Source: Acestrorhynchus altus (taxonomy: Eukaryota; Chordata; Actinopteri; Characiformes; Acestrorhynchidae). From it: 64,000 bases of DNA. The notes below the pieces were generated by a model. It was not told the DNA's origin, ran no database searches, and was given only the letters and a program-made list of their open reading frames with translations. Position numbers and translations under genes: made by a program. The DNA is taken from the NCBI GenBank assembly GCA_034509495.1, contig CM067507.1, forward strand, positions 28,320,892-28,384,891. Reading direction: 5' to 3'. Within the stretch, counting starts at the first letter, position 1. Each line of letters opens with the position of its first letter. This document shows, piece after piece, positions 12,880 through 26,310 of this stretch.

Positions 12880-15343
12880 TCAAATCTGGTCAATCAAACA
12901 TCAGAGTAGCTTTTAGCTTCTGATTTACATTATTTAATTTCACAAGGGTTCATACAGCATAACAAAATGTAAAATGTGAGTTTAATTTAGTATAATTGAA
13001 TATGAAGGTACATAGCAGGACTGTAGCCTGTGTGCAGTCATATGAAATACAGCTCTTTAGAAAATATCACAGAATTCTCTGTGAAAAAGACTTCCCTTTC
13101 AGTCTCTCAACAAATGTAACTTTCTGAAAATATTATCTCCATCCTTTTAAAACACTGGCATCTCTTGAAGAAACACTCAACTCACAGTAATAAATTACCT
13201 ACATAGACACCTTGTACCGGGGTCACCTCACCATATACATGACTGCCATTTACCTTCAGATGATAAATGTTCTCCTCTGCATCCAGATCAATGCACTTGG
13301 CTTTCTTCTGAATTGCCATGACAGATAGACCCACATCAATGCAGCCATGCAGTTTGCCCTTTTCAATCTGTTAATCACAGCAGGTTCACCCAGTAAGTCA
13401 TCAAGCCTCACAACAGCAGAAAACAAAAGAATGCACTCATTTAACATGCCAGTGCTACTTAGTATGGAAATAAATAGGCACAGACGGCATCAAATACAAA
13501 TACAGATAAAGCCCCTTCTTAGCTGCTTACTCTGGAGGTATACAGAGTTTCAGAGTCAGTAAGGATTTGGAGGGATTTGAGGCGATTTGTGCTCAGACAG
13601 TTTAAAACACCTCTTATTACATTTAGTTTAATTATTTTTCCAATTAGGACTCTGTATTTACTTCTGCCGGAAGATTAAAAACGTTCAATCCGGACCACAT
13701 TCCTGTTTCTAAATTGAAGATGCTTTATAATTTCGACATGCTGACTCTATTCTCTACTCTCACCACCCCAACCATACACTAGGTAGCAATATATTCTAAG
13801 TCTATTATTAAAAGTAAAGATTAAAATGAGAAGCTTCAGGTCTGGCATGAGTCAGATCTAAATGCAGATGGGAGACTGACCAAATCAGTGGATTGTGATG
13901 GCAGTCATAAGCTGTGCACAACATATTACATTGAAATGTTGTGGTTTCTCTGTGCTGCTGCAATCTATTTTGAAATGTACATATAAATCAAATTGTAGGC
14001 CTGTATTTCATTTGGGCACAAACTACCATTTTGAGGAAATAAATTGCACATAAACACAGTTTATAATTCTTAATTCAAGTAAACAGATGCATGATCAGCG
14101 CCAAATCCTCTGTGTGAATTGTGTGTACACTGACGCACATTTCGCAAGTTATTGGTGCAATAAAGACAGCATGCAGCTTCGTTTTATACTGCATTGTAAA
14201 TTGCACACAGTTAAAGGTGTGCAGTTAAAGGTGTGCAGTTAAAGATGAAGACACAGGCTGAATATACAGTACTGTGCAAAACCTTTAAGATTGACATGAC
14301 TTGGAAAATAAGTGTAAAACACTAACATTAAAGTAAATACAAATAATATTCATAGAAAAAAGTGATGGTGTGAAATCACTGTGTTTATTAAAATGTATCT
14401 CTCCTCATGGGAGCTTAGTATTACTTAACAGTTCTAATCCAAAACTCAGCGCTTAATGTTAAATCAGGTGAGCTGGTGACGGAATAGAGCACATCCATTC
14501 ACTGGCTCAAGAAGCTTTGTTCTTCACACGAGTTCACAAGATCTCAACTCCTTCCTTTGAGATTTTTATTACATTTTGCTGTAATTTAGGTTTGCATCTA
14601 TTCTGATGTGTTCAACCAAAAAAATCTCTTATTGTAGCTAAAAGGTTTATAAAATGTACTCAGGTGCCTAAAACACAGTCCTGAACATCTGGTGAAATGT
14701 TGGGGTAGATGTAGTAAACACAACTAGTTATGAGATGAATCTCCAGACAGGGAAAGCAAACCCACAGGCTCTAGACAACTGGGAGTGAGATAGTGATTGG
14801 GTTTGTGTAGGGGCTGTATTGTGTATTGTGTGTGTAGGGGCTGCTTCTGGTGATATACAGGGGGCATGACTCAGGAGTGACGAATTCCCCTTTATACTCA
14901 CATCAGCTGAACACTTGGCATACTTCAGAATACCCTTATCCAAGTAGAAGTATCTCTGTAGAGAGCAACAGAGAAACACAGAGAGAGAGAGAGACACACA
15001 CACACACACAGATAGATGAATGAAGTTAGGTCAGGTAAGGTCAGAGACAGAGTCTGCAGTGACAGGTTCCCTTTGGGTTTCTTAGATAATGTTGAAGTAT
15101 GAGACACTGTTTATATCGCCCACCTCTGATTACTCTCTTTCTCTTTCTGTCTCTCACCGGGCCTCTCATTGCATCGATGAGTTTTTCTCTCTTAACTCTC
15201 TCTCTCTCACTCTCTCTAACTCTCTCAACCTTTCTCCCTCTCTGTCTCATTATAGCTCTATCACCTCTTCAGAGTCTAACTACATCTCCCTCAGAAGCTC
15301 TCTCTATTGTACTCTGCCTTGAACGGTGGACTGAGATTTAGAG

Positions 15344-15391
<48 letters not shown>

Positions 15392-15827
15392 TCTCTCTGC
15401 TTGGGTAAAGGTGAGAAACAGTAGGAAATGTGCTGAAAAGCTTTATCCTTTGATATCCTAGCAACAGTGAAGAAAGCATTTTCTCTACCCTCAGCATCGA
15501 CATGCTACAAGCATGCGTTAATTATAATTGCTCATAAATCTGTGATGTATGCAATATATGACATTTCCAGTTTCCGTATGATCCACAGTCGTATTCCAAG
15601 GTTACCAGTAGATCAAATAATATTAATATTGTCAATAAATCTGTATTTGAAACATTTCATTGTTATGCAGGCAAATACAGAATATACACTATACGTCCTT
15701 TCCTTTTTGAAGGTTATGAGTGTAATCAGCTAATGCAGCAGACTGTGCCACGGCGATATGCAGTCTGTGATAACACATCTGAAAGTGGTTTTCCAGACAT
15801 GGAGAGAGGCAGTGATGATGTGAGTGA

Positions 15828-15876
<49 letters not shown>

Positions 15877-18800
15877 TGTGTGTGTGTGTCTGAGGGAGAG
15901 GGCAAAAGTAAACTGAGCTGACAGTGCACAGGACAATCGTTCATCAAGTGGTTCAATCAGCTAAAATCCCCTGTGTACACGGTTGTTGTTCCAGTGAGGA
16001 TGTGGGAGGATATGACTACTAGCAGCTATGCAGGAGTTCAGTGGGGGATTTCTTCATGCCTCATCTTCTGCTGGGCATCAGGGGCTTTCTGGAGAGGCTT
16101 TTCAACCACAGTTTTGACTTTGACACAACGTCCACGTATTACAACACTCGCTACTCAAAGGTTACTAAAGGCGAAAATGAATGATTGTCATAATTATGCG
16201 CTAAACACACAATAACATTTGAATAAGTATAGCTTGGACCACCACAGAACAGGTATTATGTGGGTGGTGGAAGGTCTAGAAGATGACCAACATAAACTGT
16301 ACAGAAACAGCTGAGCTTCTCTCTGCATTTACATCTAGTATCAGGTAGTGAATGTAGAGACAAGGAGGTGGTCCTAAGGTTGATCTGTGTTTATGTATGT
16401 GTGTATGTACAATATATGGATGTATGCATATTTGTATGTACATATGTGAAGTGTGTACTGTATTCAGCCCCACAACAGTTCCTTCAAACGTCACATATAT
16501 CAATATGAACATGATTTCATTCATTCTGTTCTGAATAGATGAATAACCCTGACCCTGTAACCCCAAGGTCACATACTATACTGTACAAACTTCACACTTT
16601 CACATTAACTTTGATTGTAAATCAAAGCTGGAATTGAAAATATTAAAACCACAACTGAAAGAGCTGAAACATGAGCCATGCAGTATTTCATATACACCTA
16701 CCTTGTGCCAGCCCTTCATTGGCCATTTTCTCCTCTTCAGCATAAAGCCCTCCTGTTTCTCAGGCTCCTGGACATTCCCCAGACCCCCACGCAGCCCCTC
16801 CACAATCTCCCAGCAGTCCTGTAAACACATAGAGCACACTGCTAAGCATTTTACAGCAACGATTTTTCAGTCACTTATTACTGCTTTAAGGTTATTCGTG
16901 GGAAATTTCAAACAAGGTATAAGACTTGAGATAAGACAGCTGATTGATATGTAAAAATAAAATAAACCGGAGTCGCCGATACCAGTGTTTCTCAATCCTG
17001 GTCCCGGAGGCACCCCTACCCTGATATTGGGAGGTTTTCTTGCTCCCAACACACCTGATTCAACTAATCAGCTCATTAACAAGCCCTCTAGAGTTGGAGG
17101 AGGAGTGTTAAAGCTAAAACATGCTGTATAATAATAATAATACATGACATTTATTGATGGCGCCTTTCTGACACTCAAGGTCACCTTACATAAAAGCAAG
17201 TAATAATACATAAAAGCAAGAAAGCAGAGATAATACTCAAACAAATTAAAGTAATATAAAGTAATAAACTAAATATAAAATATATAAAATAAATAATTGA
17301 AGCAGACAGCAAGTCAAGTGTTATAAGCAATTCTGAAAAGATGCGTTTTGAGGGCAGATTTAAAGTGAGAGATGGAGTCCAAGTTTCTTAGATCAGGAGG
17401 TAGCGAATTCCATAGCCTAGGGGCAGAGCTACTAAAAGCCCTGCCCCCCATGGTGCTCAGGCGTATGGTAGGTACTGACAAGTGTGTGGAGGCAGATGAT
17501 CTCAGTGATCGTGAGTGAGAGGTGATAGAGATGAGGTCAGAAATATACGGAGGGGCGAGGTTGTGAATTGCCTTGAAGGTGAGGAGTAATATTTTATATT
17601 GGCTGTGTTGTGTAACCGGGAGCCAGAGCAGGTGCTGTAAAACAGGAGTGATGTGATGAAAAGATGGGGTTCTGAACCATTTGAAGTTTGTGTAGAGATT
17701 TAAGGGGAAGACCAAAGAGAAGAGAATTACAGTAATCCAGACGTGAAGTAACAAGACTGTGAACAAGAATAGAAGTAGTATGAGGGGAAAGAGAAGGACG
17801 CAAACGACTAATATTCCTGAGATGAACATAAGCAGATCGAGTGATATTGTTAATGTGTGATTGGAACGACAAAGTATTATCCAGGATGACACCCAAACTC
17901 TTTACTTGAGCTGAAGGAGAGACAGAACAATTATCAATAGTGAGAGAAAAATTATTAGCTTTGGAGAGATTGGATTTGGTGCCGACACGTAGCACCTCTG
18001 TTTTATCGCCATTTAATTTGAGGAAGTTGTGAGAGAGCCAGCTTTTAATTTCAGATAAACAGTCAGTGAGGGAGGGCGTAGGAAAGTTGGAAGTGGGCTT
18101 ACTTGAGAGATAGAGCTGGGTGTCATCCGCATAGCAGTGGAAGTTGATGTCATATTTGCGAAAGATGTTACCAAGGGGGAGAAGATAAACTATGAAAAGA
18201 AGAGGGCCCAAAACAGAGCCCTGAGGAACACCAGTGATAACAGGAGAAAGTTGAGAAGTGAAGGTTTTGAGCTGGATAAACTGAGTGCGGTTTGAAAGCT
18301 ATGATTTGAACCATTTTATTGCTGTGTGAGTTATCCCGATGGAGGAGAGTCTATGAAGAAGAGTGGAGTGACAGACGGTATCAAAGGCAGCGCTCAGATC
18401 CAGAAGAATGAGAATAGAGAGGAGTCCAGAATCAGCTGCAGAAAGGAGATCGTTGGTGACTCTAACAAGTGCTGTTTCTGTACTGTGGAAGGAGCGGAAG
18501 CCGGACTGAAATTTTTCATAAAAATTATTGTGCGATAAATGAGAATGGAGCTGAGCTGCAACTACCTTCTCTAGTATTTTTGAAATGAATGGTAGATTGG
18601 AAATAGGGCGCAGGTTATTAAGATCAGTTGGATCAGCACCAGGTTTTTTTAAACACAACAAGCTGATTCTACTTCGTCATTGTATTTCACCATCCACAGC
18701 ACTTCTTTCCAAAACTCTATTTCACTTCAAACAATGAATTATGTAACCAGGTTGTGGGTAAGGTTTCCTTCTAATGACGCATCAACAAAAAATATGTTTG

Positions 18801-21232
18801 TGCAAGGAACACTACAGCAGTATGGTGCACCCGCATCCTGACTTAAGTAAACCTTCATGCAGGTTTCAGGCAGTCACATGAAGGTTTTGGTTTGCATGTC
18901 TTATCAGCAGACCTCTACAGTTGACCTTAACATTAATTTCATACCTTCTTCACTTTAGAAATCACAAAAAAATGCTTGGCCATCTTTTTATCTTCCCCTT
19001 CCTTGTGTGCATCAATAACAGATTGATTCAGACTTTTGGACAGCTGTTTATACATGTTTATAGATATCTGATGAGTGTTATGTGACTATTCATGATGATT
19101 CAAGAGTCAGAGAATGAATTACGTTTGGAAAATTCATTCAGTTGACAGCTACTGGTGACCAGCCTAAGGCCTGACTTGCTAATCCAGGTATGAGAACTTG
19201 ACCTAAAAAAAAAAGTCACGCTTATAGCAGCTGAACATCTATAATGACATGTTTGATTTTCTTTATTATGTTATAATACATTATATTTACCGTATTTTCT
19301 GGACTATAAGCTGCTACCTTTTTCCCACACTTTAAACCATGCGGCTTATAATGAGGTGCAGCTTTTTCTTCTTATATATGTTATTTTCCAGGGTTTTTTA
19401 AAAAAAAAACTTTACGGGTGCAGCTTATATTCCGGTGTGGCTTATAGTCCGGACAATACGGTAATTAGGATTTGCTGAAAATATTGTTTCAGTGTTTGAT
19501 TCGCTATATATTATCTCTTTCCAATTAAAAAGAAACATGCAAAATGTAAACACAAATGTGTATATACCCACTGTGGTTGCACACAGGGAAATTTGTCCTC
19601 CACATAAAATTGTCCTCCAGGCAGTGAAACCCGCTCATACACTCTAGTGAATTCACACACTAGGGGGCATTGAGCACACATGCCCAGAGCAGTAGGCAGT
19701 TGTATATGTTAGAATGTAATAAAATCTCATTATGATATAATATTTGAATAGCTCAGCTAAACACTGTAATAACCTTCAGCTTCTCAATAACTATCATAGC
19801 TATAATCTTGTAATACATTGTCATTTGACTTGATTTAGATTTTGTATTTATATTCAGTATTTATACTGAACAGCAGTTCAGAAGATCTGATTGACAGGGA
19901 AGAAAAAAGACCTGCCAAACTTCTGGGCTACAAAACAAATCTGTCATATTTATCAGCATTTATTTAGCAGGCCCAGGATGGTAGCCCAGAGTGACTTTTT
20001 GCATCACCAATTTGTCACATGTTGAGAAAGTGGGGCAGGGACAGGGAGGGACAGGAGAGTGTCTACTTTCGTCCTTTGTCTGATTCATCCACTCCAGGCA
20101 CAATCACACTCCTCCTCCAGCCTGCACTTCACTAAGCTGAAAGTGTTTCAGATAGGCTGCTGAGCCTCCAAACCCAAAATGTCACACTGCAGTGAGAACC
20201 CGAGAGGAATGTGACCTAAACCAAACATGTTAAAAACGCCTGGGCTAAAAGGAAGTCAACATTTGTTGGATAGTGCAGAACTACAACTATCAACCACCTC
20301 ATTGCATCTACACACCCTGTACACATAGCATTGCTGTTGGAATGTTTAAACACCATGTGCACTCTTTGGCTACTCTAGTAGACACTCCTACCTAGTTGGT
20401 CTTCCTTGTAGATGTAAAGTCAGAGAGAAGCTCTATTTATGCACAGATTGTGTTGGTCATCCTTTGGTCCTTCATCGGTGCTCACAGGACGCTGCCCACA
20501 GGACAAGGTCTGGATATTTCTGTTTGGTGGACTATTCTGAGGGGTGACACTGAGGGGTTTAAACACTGAGGGGTTCAAACACTCCAGCATCACTCGTACC
20601 AACACAACACACACTAACACACCTCCAACATGTCAGTGTCACTGCAGTGCTGAGAATGACCCCCCACCCAACAAATAAATAACTGCTCTGTGGGGGTCCT
20701 GTGGGGTACTGATCATTGAAGATCAGGGTGAAAGAAGGCTAATAACGTATTCAGACAAACAGATGGACTACATTATTTAATTAAGGAAGTACAAAGTGCT
20801 CCTGTATCCTGTATAAACAGAGCTAATAAAACGGACGAGTGTAAAAACAACAAGGTGGTCCTATGTTATGGCTGCACAGAAGAAAGCAAGATATGAGAAC
20901 AGCTTGCTGACATTAAGACAGAAACTGATGAAGACAGACTGAGACCAAAGATCTTAACTTCACAGACACAGACAGAAAACACCTGGGGATGACTACAAAC
21001 AGGCAGGGCTACAAACAAGACACAAGTGGAACAGGGCGGAGCTAGGGAGGGGACAAGACCGAAACATAAAGAGACACAACAAATCAGAACAAGGACAGGA
21101 AAGGCTGGGAAGCATGACAGGACAGAAGCGTGACACTTGTAGTGTTGAATGAGTTTCCTAATGACAACTGATGTACAGAATATTTGTTGAAGCCTTTGAG
21201 TTTCAAAATATATATTATATATATATAATGTA

Positions 21233-21266
<34 letters not shown>

Positions 21267-24200
21267 AAATATATGATGATTCATATTATCATAATGTTTA
21301 ATTCATGATTCATATTATCTTTTTGGTAAAAAGGATGTAATGGCAGCTTCTGTGTAATATCATGATGCATTTTCCATTCCATTCTATTCTATTCTATTAT
21401 GTTATATCATATTTTATTTGCATTAGTCCACTGCTTGACCTAAATTGTTTGGACAAGAGAGTCAGATGCATTTTAATTAGGCCCTAACCACATATGTCAC
21501 TAAATCAATAAAACTGACTGGCACTAAGGGCCACAGAAACACTGCAGATAAAATACCAATAATGTCTCTAAATGTTACATAAGAAAACCATGTTGATTGG
21601 TCACACAGTGCGATGGTAAGTCAACCTGACCCTGCCAAAAACAGAGTGATGGACAGGGCAGTAGAACTGAGCTCTACAACTAAGCTCAATACTAATCACC
21701 AACCATCAGAAGCCTGCGCACATGTCTATACTTCATTTGCCCCAAGTGCTGCGCTGTGTACAACCTGCCTTCCACTTTAATCAGCATATTAATGCCAAAC
21801 ACCCATGAGACCTGTAACACTGCAACATTTACATCGTGTCTATACACTTTCCCAACCGGATATTGTTATATCATTCTTAAAGCGCTCACTTCTCTGTGAA
21901 ATGAAACCATGCATTTAGCAGGTTGCAGATGAGGCTGTTTAACTGATAGTTGATTTTACTTGACATTTATTTTTGTGGCTTTTTTAAATGTCAGTGTACA
22001 AAAATCAACACTCAAGGCTAATTTGAGAGGTCTGTGACATCTAGTACATCTGGATTCTGAATAAGTGGCAGGCCCCACACTGTTTTGATGGTGCTGCACA
22101 GTATGCCAGCGTTTTGTTAAACCCATAAGATTGACCTTCACAATTCTGAGACTGCAGAGCAGGCACAACTAGTGAATGTGAGTGTTCCCATTATTTTCCT
22201 ATTTAACTCTTTCATGCATGGTGGTCACTACAGGGCATAGCTATTTCAAAGTCATCATTTAAGGATATTCTAAGTAAACAGCCAGGCACTGTTGTAAGTC
22301 GCTCTTGATAAGGGCGTCTGCTAAATGCCGCAAATGTAAATGTAAATGTAATTATGTCATTTTTGTTCGTCTGGAATGTTTCTGGAGACTCGTTTATTTA
22401 TTTATTTGTTTGTTTGTTTGTTTGTTTGTTAATAAATAAACACAGGACATTGGACTGCCATCACTGCCATTGACAGATCAGAACATGTTAAACTATAATA
22501 TTTAGTATATTTGTTCCCAGCATTAAAATTTCTACCTTACTTGATTTGTTCCATTCAGTGGATCATTAACACAATATCACATGAATAACTCTAATTACAT
22601 AAAACACAATTCAAAAGTTTTGTCAGCCTGAATAAAACCTTGACTCATGTTGTCTTAATTCATGCATGAAAGGGTTAAAAATGGTCAAGTTTTAAGAGTA
22701 TTTTAATGATGCCTTGGAACAGAAAACTACTTACATTGGCACAGTTGTCTAACGAGCGCTGGTACAAGTGACATTCTGTGACCATCACACACTTTCGTGT
22801 CCTTCAAAATAAAATCTGGCCTAACTAGAACTGAACATTAAGGGAGTTTGCTTTCACATAGAATTCCATTTAAACATTTTTACAAAATGCTTGGGCATAG
22901 GTCACCCATTCATTCTCGCTTTTCATTACTTTCCTGGGAAACAAACATTCAAGCCTGAAGAATATTGCTTTCTAAAGTCATTTCACCATGCAGGAACACC
23001 CGCTAACCAAATACAGGCAATAAGCTGAAGCAGTCACTTGACAAATTTAAACAATCATGCACAACTTGAAAGTGCAATGAGCCAATAGCTCCCACACTTG
23101 TGGCAGACTGCTGGTCTGCTTGAAGGGAACCCCAGAGGATCAAAGAGAAGCTCTCTGAACTGCTTCCAGCTTACAACACAGATTTCACGTGTGCTTCTGT
23201 GTCCAGAAAAAGTGGTCAAAACTTTTACATGCCTTTATTTACATCTCTATTTACATTTACATCGGAGTTACTCGTAACACTATGGTAATGTTTACATTCT
23301 CAACTCTCTTTAAATTTAAACATCAAACTAATTCATCTCTGTACCTTTTCCGAGTTAATGATGACCGAACTGGTCTGAGCTGATTAGGTGCTAACCTCAA
23401 GCTCTTCTGCCCCATCTGAGAAGGACCCCAAGCTCCCTTGATACATCTTTACATTGGATTTCCACCTTCCAGCAACTGGACCTGGACTAGTTTCCCACCC
23501 TGCCATGGACTAGCTGCTCACCCACCATCACCAACTATGTAGAAATGTACTATTATTAGTATTAGAACAGAGGTGTGGGGGTCCACTGTCCCTTAACTGT
23601 GTAGAAGTTGTTTGACCAGTGGAGGATGTGTCCTCCCCTTGTGAGCCTGGTTCCTCCCAAGGTTTCTTCCTCCAGCTCTGAGGGAGTTTTTTCTTGCCAC
23701 TCTCATCCTTTGGCTTGCTCACTAGGGGATCGGTCACTTATCCTTTGTTCATCTGTTGTTCACCTTTGTATTTCTTGATTGATATCTGTAAAGCTTCAGA
23801 TGTGAAGAGCGCAATACAAATCAATTTATGACTCGATTTGATCTCCAAACTAACAAGCAACTCTGATGACCAACCTCACTCTAGTTGTGATGTGGACGGG
23901 AGTGCCATCTACCCATGCAGCGAGAGCATGTCCAATTTTGCTCTCTCTTTGACGTGAAGCGGACATGGGATTCAAACCTGAGATCCTCAGATCATAGTGC
24001 TCGCAGTCTTTTTTACAGCGTCAACAAAGCGATGCTGTGCTATACTATATCATATTAACATACATCAGCCAATAAAAGTAAAGCTTATTATTTTCCCCAG
24101 CGTGTCTCATTCTTAGGCAAAATAACACTTAAACTACATTTTGCTACAACCAAAATCACACGCTTGCTATTGACAACTAAAAATAAATACTCAATAAATA

Positions 24201-26274
24201 CATTATAGGGTACCTTTAAGAATTTCCAGGTTCTTAAAAATAGCTTATTATTAATGTTTTGAACTATTATTACTATTATCTTTTGTCGTTTCTATTTGAG
24301 ACACCAGAAAAGTCTTTTCAACAAGCACATCAGAGCACCAGTGCTACTCACACTGCAGAGGGTCAGATAAGATCTAAAGGACACTCACTTCCTCCACATT
24401 AAGCATTATTATGGCCAGTGACTGACTGACTGACTGATTGAGATTACTATCTTACTCGAGGTGAAAACTACATGATCATGGTCAGCATAATTCCATGACG
24501 CTGGCACGGAGACCACTGTCAATCATGTGAGAGGTGAAACGTGTGTGTGCGCAGAAGTAATGAGCTTTATAATGTGACCAGGCCACAAGCTTAGAGATTA
24601 CCGCTGCATATTCAGGACAGCCTGTTCAGCTGAGAAGGACACGTTTGCTCCTGAGCTCGCAAAGGTATGCATAGGCACGCATACACATGCACACATTCTA
24701 GTCGTGGTTTAATGTTTTGTTTATTAAATTGCGTGTTTGGACATTTTTAAATCAGACGTACAAGAACAGGTTTTTTTTTCTCCCCAAATTACAGTCACAT
24801 ACAGAGGCTTATAGAGAAACGCTGATTAGCTGATTGACAGTGATAACAAAGACATCAGAGCCATTATTTACTGGACAGGGTCATCAAGTGCAAAATCTAA
24901 ATAACTGTGTGAAAAATATGAATTTTAGGTTTTATCTATTCTACTCTGAGACACAACCAGCAGCCCTCTGAATGCCTGTGATTAATCCAGTGGCTAAGTG
25001 TGGAAGTTAATTGGGTAGATTTTAGATATAACACAACTGAGCACAGACCACAGAATGCACAATCACCTATTAACTTTCAGAACTCAAGAAAGGGAAGAAA
25101 CACACCACTTGTGCTATTTAAGCCCAGAAGCCTGACTTCTACTGACCAGAACACCACAATAAAATCATGATACCAACACCAATATTTACCCAAATGACAC
25201 TTCAACATATATCATAACAATAAACTGTCAATATTCTGCACTTTATATAATGTATCTACATTTATCTACATATTTGTCTACATATTTGCAGACACATCTA
25301 ATGAAAGTTGCACCCACTGCTGACACAAATGTGCAAATGCACACACACACACACACACACAGCCTGTCCAGCCAGTAAAATAGGACACCCTGGTGCAGAG
25401 AGACATGAACCTAATGCTGTGTTCCCTGGAAAAATGGTGTTCCATTCAATAATTTTAGGATATGTAGCAGAGTTGAGGATGTGGTGGGATCCAACATCCT
25501 GACCTCACTTACACTCTGAGTAAATGCAATCAAATCCTCACAGTAATGCTCCAAAATCTAGCAGAAAGTACAGGCAGTTGCTCCAACAGGATAAACACTT
25601 TAATACTCTTGAATCTGGAGGAAACAATGCCTGAGCAAGTGTCCCAATACTTTTGTCGATCTGTCTGTCTGTCTGTCTGTATCTACCACCTGGCCAGAAA
25701 CAGTTTGAGTGAGTTTGAAGAATGATCAGATCAGAAGTATGAATCAGCTTTAGGGGTTTAGTGAGCTAACAGATTAGTTGAGTCTTCTTAAAAAGAAAAG
25801 CTTTCTTTGGAGAAACATCTACATCAAAAGTCTCCCAGGCAAAGGATTTGGACACTGATGTTAGCAGAGCACAACCTCAGCAGAGCACAGCTGGGGAATT
25901 AGGTCAGATAAAAAGTGCTTATCTGCTGTATACACACTTCAGCAAACATTTACCATGCATTCCTACTGTAGAACAAACACTGTATCTACAGACTGAGCTC
26001 CTCTCAGTTCCTCTCAGTCAAGCTTCATACACTCACTGACTTTTATTCAGTTCTTAATCTCGAGGCTTTTTATACTACAAACTATACATAACTGACATGT
26101 AAGTGATGTGGAATGTGGAGCTAAAGTGTGTTACTCCACAGATTGATCCCCTTATGATCCCTCTACATAAGGGCTGATTAGGCGACTGTTTCTAACAAAC
26201 ATTTAAAAAGATCAGATTAAAATTGACTATATGTTTGTTCAAGGATGGAAACAGCAGATGAAACTGTCAGCAAC

Positions 26275-26310
<36 letters not shown>

